Source of the DNA: Paraburkholderia polaris
GTDB taxonomy: Bacteria > Pseudomonadota > Gammaproteobacteria > Burkholderiales > Burkholderiaceae
Assembly (NCBI RefSeq): GCF_012927345.1
Contig: NZ_JABBGJ010000065.1
Coordinates: 1 to 36,898, forward strand
Reading direction: 5' to 3'
DNA: 36,898 nucleotides
The first letter of the stretch is position 1. Each line of letters starts with the position of its first letter. A program made the position numbers and the translations under genes. The notes under the pieces were generated by a model. The model did no database searches. It saw only the letters and a program-made list of their open reading frames with translations, and was not told the DNA's origin. Positions 8,546 through 15,984 of the stretch are shown piece by piece.

Positions 8546-8612
8546 CGGGATTGCCTCGAAAAAACGGATGTTGCGATGATCGAATTATGCCTGCCGATGC
8601 GCAGTTGGGTGG

Positions 8613-8643
8613 CTGACCTTCCCACTATGGGAAGGTGTACGAT
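8613..8643 (+). promoter_or_regulatory. CueR operator and 19-bp-spacer promoter
   Basis: A perfect 9+3+9 inverted repeat (ACCTTCCCA, CTA, TGGGAAGGT) occupies 8616-8636 and matches the CueR consensus ACCTTCC-N7-GGAAGGT. On the plus strand it sits between CTGACC (8613-8618) and TACGAT (8638-8643), separated by 19 bp, the over-long spacer typical of MerR-family activated promoters. This favours autoregulated cueR transcription. The same spacing on the minus strand gives poor hexamers, so control of copZ is less certain. Confidence 0.88.
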
Positions 8644-8668
8644 CGACGCATACCTTGGGAAAACAGTC

Positions 8669-9091
8669 ATGAATATCGGTGAAGCGGCCCGCGCGTCGGG
8701 CGTCACAGCGAAGATGATTCGCTACTACGAAAGCGTAGGCCTGCTGGCGGCAAAAGCGCGCACCAACGCCGGCTACCGCATATACGGGCCGCAAGAGGTT
8801 CATTCGCTGCGTTTCATCCGGCAGGCGCGCCGTCTTGGTTTTCTGGTCGAAGACATCCGCCGGTTGCTGGCGCTGTGGCACGACCGGTCGCGCGCCAGCG
8901 CCGAAGTGAAGGCGATTGCGCTGGAGCACGTCGCTGAACTCGATCGCCGCATTACCGAGCTGACCGACATGCGCGACACATTGGCGCATCTGGCCGACCA
9001 TTGCCACGGCGACGAGCGTCCGGATTGCCCGATTATCGAGCGGCTAGCCGACACCGATCTGGTGTCGGGAAAGGGTTGTCATCCAATTTGA
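8669..9091 (+). CDS. cueR: CueR-type Cu(I)-responsive MerR-family regulator
   Basis: The 140-residue protein begins MNIGEAARASGVTAKMIRYYE, a MerR winged-helix DNA-binding domain, followed by a dimerisation helix. Metal-sensing residues fall at the same numbers as in E. coli CueR: Ser77, which marks monovalent-metal sensors, and Cys112 and Cys120 (C-x7-C). It therefore most likely activates copper (also silver or gold) tolerance genes. I chose ATG 8669 because it starts at the conserved MNIGEAA and lies about 25 nt after the promoter -10 element; in-frame upstream codons would run through the operator. Confidence 0.93.
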   Translation: MNIGEAARASGVTAKMIRYYESVGLLAAKARTNAGYRIYGPQEVHSLRFIRQARRLGFLVEDIRRLLALWHDRSRASAEVKAIALEHVAELDRRITELTDMRDTLAHLADHCHGDERPDCPIIERLADTDLVSGKGCHPI

Positions 9092-9142
9092 AGGCGCTGG
9101 GTGCAACCGAGGGTAGGATTTGTCGCTACCGAACGGCAAAAA

Positions 9143-9157
9143 GCACCATGATGGTGC
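9143..9157 (+). promoter_or_regulatory. NtrC-like binding site 1
   Basis: GCACCATGATGGTGC is a perfect palindrome matching the NtrC enhancer consensus GCACC-N5-GGTGC, as in the glnA upstream sites. It is centred about 149 bp before the transcription start predicted from the sigma-54-like element downstream. The assignment is by pattern only. Confidence 0.6.
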
Positions 9158-9228
9158 AAAATAATTTGGGGTAATATCACCGGTCAAGAAAAGGCCATCT
9201 CGAATTTAGATAAATCAATGACTTAGGC

Positions 9229-9243
9229 GCACCACGGGCGTGC
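9229..9243 (+). promoter_or_regulatory. NtrC-like binding site 2 (imperfect)
   Basis: GCACC-ACGGG-CGTGC fits the NtrC consensus with one mismatch and is followed by another GTGCACCA half-site. It is centred about 63 bp before the predicted start. It could be a weaker site or a chance match. Confidence 0.4.
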
Positions 9244-9272
9244 ACCATTCCAAAACGGAATGCACGTCATGC

Positions 9273-9311
9273 GGGCATTTCACTAGCAAGGTTGCACCAT
9301 AGGGCTATAAT
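9273..9311 (+). promoter_or_regulatory. Candidate sigma-54 promoter and alternative -10 for the DUF3563 gene
   Basis: GGGCAT-N5-TAGCA (9273-9288) has GG and GC exactly 12 bp apart, as in -24/-12 promoters (consensus TGGCAC-N5-TTGCA), with three mismatches at less conserved positions. A consensus sigma-70 -10 TATAAT follows at 9306-9311 but lacks a good -35. Either could transcribe the small gene starting at 9386. Confidence 0.45.
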
Positions 9312-9385
9312 CCGGGTTAACCCTTTTACGGGAAATCCCTGATGCAGAACTCACCGGGGATTCAATCTGATCCTTGGAGAACATC

Positions 9386-9532
9386 ATGTTTGCATACGTA
9401 CTTGAAAAGCTGAGCACCTGGTTTGAAACTGCAGAACGCAGCCGTCGTGAAGCCTATCTGGCGTCGTCGTCGGATATCGTTCAGCTCGAACAGCGCATCC
9501 GCTCGCTCGAAACCAACGGCTACTCGCTGTAA
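9386..9532 (+). CDS. DUF3563 family small protein
   Basis: The 48-residue product begins MFAYVLEKLSTWFETAERSR and ends IRSLETNGYSL. It resembles the DUF3563 family of small proteins common in Burkholderiales, whose function is unknown. It is highly charged, probably alpha-helical, and has no signal peptide. TTGGAGA at 9374-9380 is a good ribosome binding site 5 nt before the ATG. An intrinsic terminator follows at 9595-9616, so it is a single-gene unit. The long leader with NtrC-like sites suggests nitrogen-related control. The family call is from memory of its pattern. Confidence 0.8.
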   Translation: MFAYVLEKLSTWFETAERSRREAYLASSSDIVQLEQRIRSLETNGYSL

Positions 9533-9594
9533 GTTTCAACTGCATCAAGTTTGACCCGGCGGCGCTGGTGCGCGGCCATCGCTGTAAAGTGTTG

Positions 9595-9616
9595 AGCCCC
9601 GTATAGACGGGGCTTT
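9595..9616 (+). terminator. Intrinsic terminator after the DUF3563 gene
   Basis: Stem AGCCCCGT and ACGGGGCT with loop ATAG, then TTTG. The U-run is short, but the position 63 nt after the stop codon fits. Confidence 0.75.
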
Positions 9617-9761
9617 GTCACATCTGGACCGCGAAAATTTCACGGCGAGTGGCGCTTCACGGCTATTCATGGCTAATTACGACTAGCCTGACGGGTGCCG
9701 CCGCGGTAAGGTAAAGCGTTTTCTGCGCTACCCGGCATTCTCAAACTCAACCGGTCCGCCC

Positions 9762-10115
9762 ATGCTTCCTGTCCGCTTGCTCAAATCCGTCCTGGCCATA
9801 GCCGTCGCAGCATCGCTGACAACGATTTTCGCAGTCCCGGCGACTTTCGCCGCGTCGAGCAACGTCGCCCGCCAGCCCCTGATACTCGACTCGCAGAGCG
9901 GCATTAACGACGGCCAAAGCGGCACCGTGTTGCAGACCGCGCCGCTTTCGCGACAGCCGATCGCAGGGGCGCAGCCCATCGCGACGCCCACGGAGTTGGC
10001 ACCGAATTCGTCGGTACCGATCGTTGTCGCGCCCTACATCCCGGTGCCTGTGGGCGGCGGCACGCCATCCCCACACCCGCAGCCGCAACCTCGCCCCGTG
10101 CCTCGCGCGCAATAA
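9762..10115 (+). CDS. Proline-rich secreted hypothetical protein
   Basis: The 117-residue product has a clear Sec signal peptide (MLPVRLLKSVLAIAVAASL, then TFA-AS, predicted cleavage after residue 30). The mature part is low in complexity and rich in Pro, Gln and Ala, ending with alternating Pro-Gln/Arg. No domain is recognised. No strong ribosome binding site precedes the ATG, so the start or the gene itself is less certain. The following gene is on the same strand 261 bp later and is probably separate. It could be a periplasmic or surface-tethered linker protein. Confidence 0.6.
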   Translation: MLPVRLLKSVLAIAVAASLTTIFAVPATFAASSNVARQPLILDSQSGINDGQSGTVLQTAPLSRQPIAGAQPIATPTELAPNSSVPIVVAPYIPVPVGGGTPSPHPQPQPRPVPRAQ

Positions 10116-10376
10116 GCGTCTCCGGCGCGATATCTTCCAGTCGTTTTTTTTCCATCCGTTGGCGCTTCGAGCAGCAGTGCCTCTGTCGTGCCATCGCACG
10201 TGCACGCGCGCCTTCGACTAATGCGCGAGGCACCGCATACGCAATCCGGGTTTCGGCTCATGGCGTGTGCGAAGCCGTCCGACGACAATCGCTGCGCGCT
10301 CTCTCGCCAACGACGTGGGCCATGCACAGTGTGCAGCGCCATCGCATCGAATGAAAACAGAACAAGGAGACATCCC

Positions 10377-11426
10377 ATGCCTACTCACTGGATGCGGCGT
10401 GCCGCCGGCACCTGCGCCACGTTGATCGCGCTGATCGCACCCGCGGCGCTGCCCGGTGCCGCGCTCGCCAAAGACACACCGGAAAAGCCCACGTTGACGA
10501 TGGCCGTCGGCGGGTTGCCAGGCCTTTACTATTTACCGGTACTCGCCGCACAGCAACTGGGCTACTTCAAGGACGAAGGGCTCGACGTCACGCTCGAAGA
10601 TTTCGCGGGCGGGTCGAAGGCGTTGGAAGCGGTCGTGGGCGGCAGTGCCGACGTGGGAGCCGGCGCCTTCGAGCACACGCTGTTCATGCAGGCAAAGGGG
10701 CAACGCTACCGCGCGTTCGTGCTGATGGGCCGCGCGCCGCAGATCGTCGTCGCGGTGCTGAAGTCGAAGGCGGATCAGATCAAGACATTGGCGGACTTCA
10801 AGGGGGCCAAAGTTGGCGTGAGCGCGCCGGGTTCGTCGACGGATCTGGTGCTTACCGTTGCTTTGCGCAAGGCCGGCGTACAGCGCAACGAGATTTCGGC
10901 GATCGGCGTGGGCAGTGGTGCCACGGTACTGGCCGCAGTGAGCGGCGGTCAGCTCGACGCGCTGTCCAACGTCGATCCGATGATGACCAAACTGACGCGT
11001 AGTGGTGCGATCAAAGTGCTGGTCGACACGCGTACTGTGAAGGGCACGCAGGAGGTATTCGGCGGGACGATGCCGGCGGCGACGCTCTATGCATCGGAGA
11101 CTTTCATCCAGAAGAATCCGAAGACCACGCAGGCGCTCGCCAATGCGATCGTGCGCGCGGACCATTGGCTGCAGACCGCGAGCGATGCCGACTTGCTGAA
11201 GATGGTGCCACCGGCCTATTTGCTCAATGACTCGGCACTGTATGTGGAGGCCTTCCACAACGTGCGCGACGCCTATTCGCCGGATGGCTTGATGCCCGCG
11301 GATGGTCCGGCGACCTCATTACGCGCCTTGTCGTCGTTCGATAACCGCCTCGATCCGAAAAAGATCGATCTGAACGCGACCTATACCAACGACTTCGCCC
11401 GCAAGGCAGACGCGCAACTCAAGTAA
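10377..11426 (+). CDS. ABC transporter periplasmic substrate-binding protein (NMT1/SsuA-like)
   Basis: The 349-residue protein has a signal peptide cleaved near ALA-KD (residue 31). A type II periplasmic binding fold follows: LTMAVGGLPGLYYLPVLAAQ, then GYFKDEGLDVTLEDFAGGSKALEAVVGGSADVG. This pattern is typical of NMT1/THI5-like and aliphatic sulfonate/taurine/nitrate-type binding proteins. The substrate cannot be read from sequence. I chose ATG 10377 because AAGGAGA lies 6 nt upstream and the signal peptide starts there. No ABC permease or ATPase gene adjoins it, so it is an orphan that may serve a transporter encoded elsewhere. Confidence 0.85.
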   Translation: MPTHWMRRAAGTCATLIALIAPAALPGAALAKDTPEKPTLTMAVGGLPGLYYLPVLAAQQLGYFKDEGLDVTLEDFAGGSKALEAVVGGSADVGAGAFEHTLFMQAKGQRYRAFVLMGRAPQIVVAVLKSKADQIKTLADFKGAKVGVSAPGSSTDLVLTVALRKAGVQRNEISAIGVGSGATVLAAVSGGQLDALSNVDPMMTKLTRSGAIKVLVDTRTVKGTQEVFGGTMPAATLYASETFIQKNPKTTQALANAIVRADHWLQTASDADLLKMVPPAYLLNDSALYVEAFHNVRDAYSPDGLMPADGPATSLRALSSFDNRLDPKKIDLNATYTNDFARKADAQLK

Positions 11427-11483
11427 GCGGTCTGGTGGCCTCCAACGCCGCGATACAAGTTCGCGCGGAGCCTGCAGCGAGGC

Positions 11484-12329
11484 TCAATCGCCGCGATATT
11501 CGACCTTGAACTGTGCGGCCTTGTCCTCGCCGAGCGTTTGGACCAGCCAGGGCATCTGGTCTTTCAGCGTTTTTGCCAGCGTGTACGGCGGATTCAGGAT
11601 GAACATGCCGCTGCCGAACAACCCGAAGCCGTCGGTCGGCGGATTGCTGACGGTCAGGCTCACATGCAGCCAGTTGCGCTCCTGCAGCTTCTTCAGCTGA
11701 TCGGGGAAGCGCTGCGATTCAAGGCGTCTTACCTGCGGATACCAGACCGCGTAGGTGCCGGTCGGAAAGCGCTTCAGGCTTTCTTCGACGCAGCGCAGCG
11801 TGCGCGTGTAGTCGCGCTTGTCTTCGTAAGACGGATCGAGCAACACCAGCGCACGGCGCGGCGCCGGCGGCAGTAACGCGAGGATGCCGTCGAAGCCGTC
11901 GCCCGCATAAAGCATTGCGCGGCGGCCCGCGTCGCGGAAGTTATGGCGCAGCACGTCGATTTCAGTGGTGTGCAGTTCGAACAGGCGCATGCGGTCCTGC
12001 TCGCGCATCTGCCGCCACGCGATATACGGTGAACCCGGGTAGAAGCGCAACTGGCCGTCCGGATTCAGCGCGCTCACTTCGTCGACGTAATCCGCGAAGA
12101 TCGAGGGCAGGTCGTTACGCTCCCATAGTTTGGCGATGCCGGTCCGGAACTCGCCGGTTTTGGTCGCGTAGCCTTCCTTCAGCGAATAGACGCCGGCGCC
12201 CGCGTGCGTGTCGATATACCAGTAGGCTTTGTCCTTCTGGCCGAGGTAGCGCAGGAGCTGCAACACGACGGCGTGTTTCAGAACGTCGGCGTGATTGCCT
12301 GCATGAAAGGCGTGGCGGTAGCTGAGCAT
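11484..12329 (-). CDS. rlmJ: 23S rRNA (adenine(2030)-N6)-methyltransferase RlmJ
   Basis: RlmJ methylates A2030 of 23S rRNA. The 281-residue protein starts MLSYRHAFHAGNHADVLKH, the family signature, with the SAM-binding DTHAGAGVYSL at residues 40-50. The catalytic motif IV reads DPSYE (Asp165) where E. coli has DPPYE. I chose ATG 12329 at this signature; upstream in-frame codons do not resemble the family. A -10-like TACAAT on the minus strand at 12426-12431 may be the promoter. It is convergent with the upstream binding-protein gene. Confidence 0.92.
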   Translation of the reverse strand: MLSYRHAFHAGNHADVLKHAVVLQLLRYLGQKDKAYWYIDTHAGAGVYSLKEGYATKTGEFRTGIAKLWERNDLPSIFADYVDEVSALNPDGQLRFYPGSPYIAWRQMREQDRMRLFELHTTEIDVLRHNFRDAGRRAMLYAGDGFDGILALLPPAPRRALVLLDPSYEDKRDYTRTLRCVEESLKRFPTGTYAVWYPQVRRLESQRFPDQLKKLQERNWLHVSLTVSNPPTDGFGLFGSGMFILNPPYTLAKTLKDQMPWLVQTLGEDKAAQFKVEYRGD

Positions 12330-12425
12330 GATGAGGAGACGCTGAAAGAGGGCGTGCCGGTCCAGGGCGGATTCGGCGATGCGAGTGCAATGCGGCAGCA
12401 CAACAGAAGTGCAGCGCGGTCGCGT

Positions 12426-12431
12426 ATTGTA
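12426..12431 (-). promoter_or_regulatory. Candidate -10 element of rlmJ
   Basis: TACAAT on the minus strand lies about 97 nt before the rlmJ start, inside the palindrome CGCGTATTGTACGCG. No convincing -35 was found. Confidence 0.35.
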
Positions 12432-12522
12432 CGCGACACCGCGTTGCACTCCGCAGTGCGTTGCGCGTGACACGGTCCTGATGGTGCGCAAGCCATGCTC
12501 CGCGGTTCCTGCGAGTGGCCGG

Positions 12523-13494
12523 TCAGTCGTATGCGTCGCCGATGATCTCCTCGATCCGCTGCTTGATCTCCGGCGTAATCCGCTCGGCCACATCGGCGGA
12601 TTTCATGTTCTCACCGATCTGTTCGACGCGCGACGCGCCAGTGATGACCGTGCTCACATGTGGATTCTTCAGAATCCAACCAATCGCCAACTGGCCAACC
12701 GTGCAGCCCAGCTCGTCAGCCACTTCGCCCAGCTTGCCGACCACGTTGTTCTTGGCGGCGTCGGTGACCTGCTTGCGCAGCCAGTCGTAGCCTTGCAACT
12801 GCGCGCGGCTATCCGCAGGTACCCCTTCGCGGTACTTGCCGGTGAGCAGGCCGGACGCGAGCGGGCTCCATGTGGTGAGCCCAAGGCCAATATCCTCGTA
12901 AAGCCGCTTGTATTCCTGCTCGACGCGCTTGCGGTGGAACAGGTTGTACTGCGGCTGCTCCATGACCGGTTTGTGCAGATGGTGCCGCTCAGCGATCTCG
13001 TAAGCCGCGCGGATTTCGTCGGCGCTCCATTCAGACGTGCCCCAGTACAGTGCCTTGCCGCGCGTGATCATGTCGCTCATGGCCCAGACGGTTTCTTCGA
13101 CCGGCGTGTTCGGGTCAGGACGATGACAGAACGCCAGATCGACATAATCGAGTTGCAGGCGTTTGAGCGACGTGTCGATCGCGTTCAGCAAATATTTGCG
13201 GTTCAGCGTGTGGTACTGGTTCGGCGCTTCGTTGAGCCCCCAGAAGAATTTGGTCGATACTACATAGCTCACGCGCGGCCACGCCAGTTCCTTGAGTGCC
13301 TGGCCCATGATCTCTTCGGATTGACCGGCGGCGTACACCTCCGCGTTGTCGAAGAAGTTGACTCCCGCATCACGCGCGGCCGCAAGCGACTCGCGCGCCG
13401 CACGATGATCCACCTGATTGCCGTAGGTGACCCATGAGCCGATGGACAGTTCGCTGACTTGCAGGCCGGAACGGCCCAGACGTCGATAATTCAT
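12523..13494 (-). CDS. Aldo/keto reductase (Kv-beta-like family)
   Basis: This 323-residue NAD(P)H-dependent oxidoreductase resembles the voltage-gated potassium channel beta-subunit branch of the AKR superfamily. The catalytic tetrad is visible as Asp49 and Tyr54 (FFDNAEVY), Lys82 (STKFFWG) and His124 (AFCHRPDPNTP). The C-terminal cofactor segment is STVITGASRVEQIGEN. AAGGAGG lies about 6 nt before the ATG, supporting the start. The physiological substrate is unknown; related enzymes reduce aldehydes such as methylglyoxal or glyceraldehyde. It stands alone. Confidence 0.9.
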   Translation of the reverse strand: MNYRRLGRSGLQVSELSIGSWVTYGNQVDHRAARESLAAARDAGVNFFDNAEVYAAGQSEEIMGQALKELAWPRVSYVVSTKFFWGLNEAPNQYHTLNRKYLLNAIDTSLKRLQLDYVDLAFCHRPDPNTPVEETVWAMSDMITRGKALYWGTSEWSADEIRAAYEIAERHHLHKPVMEQPQYNLFHRKRVEQEYKRLYEDIGLGLTTWSPLASGLLTGKYREGVPADSRAQLQGYDWLRKQVTDAAKNNVVGKLGEVADELGCTVGQLAIGWILKNPHVSTVITGASRVEQIGENMKSADVAERITPEIKQRIEEIIGDAYD

Positions 13495-13632
13495 GTATTC
13501 CTCCTTGGTAGTGATGCCGCCGGAATCCCGCTAAAACGTCTAGTTTAAAGAGATAAGGCCCAATGTGCGTTTTGCGGATGTAGTTCACGCGGTTCATGCA
13601 CAATAGCAGCGTTGGCCGCAGTGCAGCATTCG

Positions 13633-13656
13633 GCCAAACGGCCTATGCCGTTTGGC
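13633..13656. promoter_or_regulatory. Perfect 10-bp inverted repeat upstream of hbdH
   Basis: GCCAAACGGC and GCCGTTTGGC flank a CTAT loop, 61 nt before the hbdH ATG. There is no T-tract and it lies just upstream of a gene, so a repressor or activator site is more likely than a terminator. The binding protein is unknown. Confidence 0.5.
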
Positions 13657-13716
13657 TGACTTCACGCCGCCTGCGGTCCGTGGTCTCATTGCTCATCAAC
13701 TGCATGGAGGTTCTGG

Positions 13717-14514
13717 ATGTCGTCACTGAACACGAATCTGAATGGCAAGGTCGCGGTGGTTACCGGCGCCGCGAGCGGTATCGGCAAGCAGATTGCGCTC
13801 ACGCTTTCCGCGGCGGGCGCGGCGGTCGCGATCGCCGACCTGAACCAGGACGGCGCGAACGCTGTCGCTGAAGAAATCAAAAAGGGTGGCGGAAAGGCAA
13901 TCGGCGTGGCGATGGACGTCACGAACGAAGACGCCGTCAACCAGGGCATCGACAAAGTCGCGGCCGAATTCGGCTCGATCGACATTCTGATTTCCAACGC
14001 TGGTATCCAGATCGTCAATCCGATCGAAAACTACTCGTTTTCCGACTGGAAGAAAATGCAGGCCATCCACGTGGACGGCGCCTTCCTCACCACCAAGGCC
14101 GCGCTCAAGCACATGTATAAAGACGATCGCGGCGGGATCGTGATCTACATGGGCTCGGTCCATTCGCACGAAGCGTCGCCGCTGAAGTCCGCCTATGTGA
14201 CGGCCAAGCATGCGCTGCTGGGGCTCGCGCGCGTACTGGCCAAGGAAGGCGCGAAACACAATGTGCGCTCGCATGTGGTGTGTCCGGGTTTCGTGCGTAC
14301 GCCGCTGGTCGACAAGCAGATTCCCGAGCAGGCCAAGGAGCTCGGCATCAGTGAAGAAGACGTGATCAAGCGCGTGATGCTGGGCGGCACGGTCGACGGC
14401 ATCTTCACCACGGTGGAAGACGTCGCGCAGACGGTGCTGTTCCTGTCGACTTTCCCGACTGCGGCGCTGACCGGCCAGTCCTTTATTGTGAGCCACGGCT
14501 GGTATATGCAATAA
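13717..14514 (+). CDS. hbdH: D-3-hydroxybutyrate dehydrogenase
   Basis: This short-chain dehydrogenase interconverts D-3-hydroxybutyrate and acetoacetate with NAD, a step in using the storage polymer polyhydroxybutyrate. The 265-residue protein shows TGAASGIG (16-23), NAG (94-96), catalytic Ser147, Tyr160 and Lys164 (YVTAK), and a C-terminus (VSHGWYMQ) matching known bacterial enzymes of this kind. A ribosome binding site TGGAGG precedes ATG. Its stop overlaps the ribosome binding site of the patatin gene, so they form an operon. The symbol bdhA is also used. Confidence 0.9.
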   Translation: MSSLNTNLNGKVAVVTGAASGIGKQIALTLSAAGAAVAIADLNQDGANAVAEEIKKGGGKAIGVAMDVTNEDAVNQGIDKVAAEFGSIDILISNAGIQIVNPIENYSFSDWKKMQAIHVDGAFLTTKAALKHMYKDDRGGIVIYMGSVHSHEASPLKSAYVTAKHALLGLARVLAKEGAKHNVRSHVVCPGFVRTPLVDKQIPEQAKELGISEEDVIKRVMLGGTVDGIFTTVEDVAQTVLFLSTFPTAALTGQSFIVSHGWYMQ

Positions 14515-14524
14515 GGAGGTGCCC

Positions 14525-15763
14525 ATGGCGCAACGCAATCTCAAGCGGGCGCGCGTCGGCGCGCCCGGCGGCGGGGAAGGCGAGGGCGCCGGTCCGGCGC
14601 CCTCCGCGCATCCCCACCGGCACCTCCATTTACCCAACTACGAAACCGTCGCGTTGATGCTGCAAGGTGGCGGCGCGCTGGGCGCCTACCAGGCCGGCGT
14701 CTTTCAGGGGCTTTACGAAGCCGGCATCGAGCCGAACTGGCTCGCCGGCATTTCGATCGGCGCGCTGAACACAGCCATCATTGCCGGCAACCCGCCGGAG
14801 AAACGCGTCGAGCGGCTGCTGCAATTCTGGGAGACGATCTGCCAGCCGGCGTTCGGGCCACCGTTGCCGGCCTTTATCGAGCACGCGCTGTTCAACTCGA
14901 GTGACGCCGTTCGCAAGGCCTTCACGGCGACCCAGGCGATGGGCGCGATCGTGGAGGGGCAAAAGGGCTTTTTCGTGCCGCGTTTCCCGCCGCCATTGCC
15001 CACCGTCTCCGGGCCGCCGCAATTGGCGAGCTACTACGACACCACGCCGCTCAAGGCCACGCTGGAAGCGCTGTGTGATTTCGACCGCATCAATTCCGGT
15101 GAGATGCGTGTGTCGGTCGGCGCGGTGAATTGCGGTACAGGCAATTTCGCCTACTTCGATAACAAGCATACGAAACTGAGGCCTGAGCATTTCATGGCGT
15201 CAGGTGCGTTGCCGCCGGGTTTCGCGGCGGTCGAAATCGAGGGCCAGTACTACTGGGACGGCGGCTTGATGTCGAACACGCCGCTCTATGAAGTGATCCA
15301 GACCACGCCGCGTCGCGATACGCTTGCCTTTCAGGTCGATCTTTGGAGTGCGATCGGGCCGGTGCCGGACAACATCACCGATGTTCAAGGGCGCATGAAA
15401 GACATCCAGTACTCGAGCCGCACGCGTCTCGTGACCGATATGCTGCAACGTTCGCAGCGTTTCCGGCATGTGCTGCGCGAGGTGCTCGATCGCGTGCCGT
15501 CTGACCAGCGCGACGATCCCTGGTGCAAGCTGGCGGATGATCTATCGTGTTCGAAGCGCTACAACGTGATCCACCTTATCTACCGGCAGAAGGAATACGA
15601 AGGACACTTCAAGGACTTTCAGTTTGGCCTGTCGACGATGCGTGAACACTGGCAAAGCGGTCTGGAAGATATACGCCACTCGCTTGCTCAACCCGATTGG
15701 CTGGAGATGCCTGACAACGACGCAGGATTTGTCACGCACGATATCCATCGGGATTCGCGCTGA
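14525..15763 (+). CDS. Patatin-like phospholipase (with DUF3734-like C-terminus)
   Basis: The 412-residue protein is a patatin-fold serine hydrolase. It has the oxyanion loop QGGGALGAYQAGVF (47-60), nucleophile elbow GISIG (Ser77) and catalytic Asp246 in DGG. The C-terminal third (KDIQYSSRT to the HWQSGLEDI region) fits the DUF3734 extension often attached to such proteins. A very strong ribosome binding site, AAGGAGG, overlaps the hbdH stop, with ATG at 14525. Co-transcription with 3-hydroxybutyrate dehydrogenase suggests a link to polyhydroxybutyrate granules or lipid turnover, but the substrate is inferred, not shown. Confidence 0.88.
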   Translation: MAQRNLKRARVGAPGGGEGEGAGPAPSAHPHRHLHLPNYETVALMLQGGGALGAYQAGVFQGLYEAGIEPNWLAGISIGALNTAIIAGNPPEKRVERLLQFWETICQPAFGPPLPAFIEHALFNSSDAVRKAFTATQAMGAIVEGQKGFFVPRFPPPLPTVSGPPQLASYYDTTPLKATLEALCDFDRINSGEMRVSVGAVNCGTGNFAYFDNKHTKLRPEHFMASGALPPGFAAVEIEGQYYWDGGLMSNTPLYEVIQTTPRRDTLAFQVDLWSAIGPVPDNITDVQGRMKDIQYSSRTRLVTDMLQRSQRFRHVLREVLDRVPSDQRDDPWCKLADDLSCSKRYNVIHLIYRQKEYEGHFKDFQFGLSTMREHWQSGLEDIRHSLAQPDWLEMPDNDAGFVTHDIHRDSR

Positions 15764-15890
15764 AACCGCCGTAGATGACAGCAGCAAACCACATTGGCAA
15801 CTGACGGCAACGGGTCGCAAGCAGCGGCTCGTGACATCAGGTCGCACCGGTGGACGACACTCACACGTCCAGCAACAACTGGCCAATAAA

Positions 15891-15916
15891 AAACGGCGCC
15901 CGAAAGGGCGCCGTTT
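15891..15916 (-). terminator. Intrinsic terminator between patatin gene and aminotransferase gene
   Basis: An 11-bp stem AAACGGCGCCC and GGGCGCCGTTT closes on a GAAA loop. On the minus strand it runs into TTTTTTA, so it is a strong terminator for the aminotransferase gene. On the plus strand it may also stop the patatin transcript. Confidence 0.9.
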
Positions 15917-15984
15917 CTACAAGCAGTTCAAGCGGCAACAGCCAGGCAAAGTGCGCGCGATGAACGCCCGCCCTCTGAAATGCC

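Noticed and set aside
12379..13437. Plus-strand open frame of 352 codons opposite the aldo/keto reductase
   Set aside because: Antisense of a gene with an intact catalytic tetrad; high GC keeps the opposite frame open. No family resemblance.
13633..13656. Terminator reading of the inverted repeat before hbdH
   Set aside because: No T-tract on either strand, and it lies 61 nt before a start codon, more than 130 nt from the start of the divergent gene.
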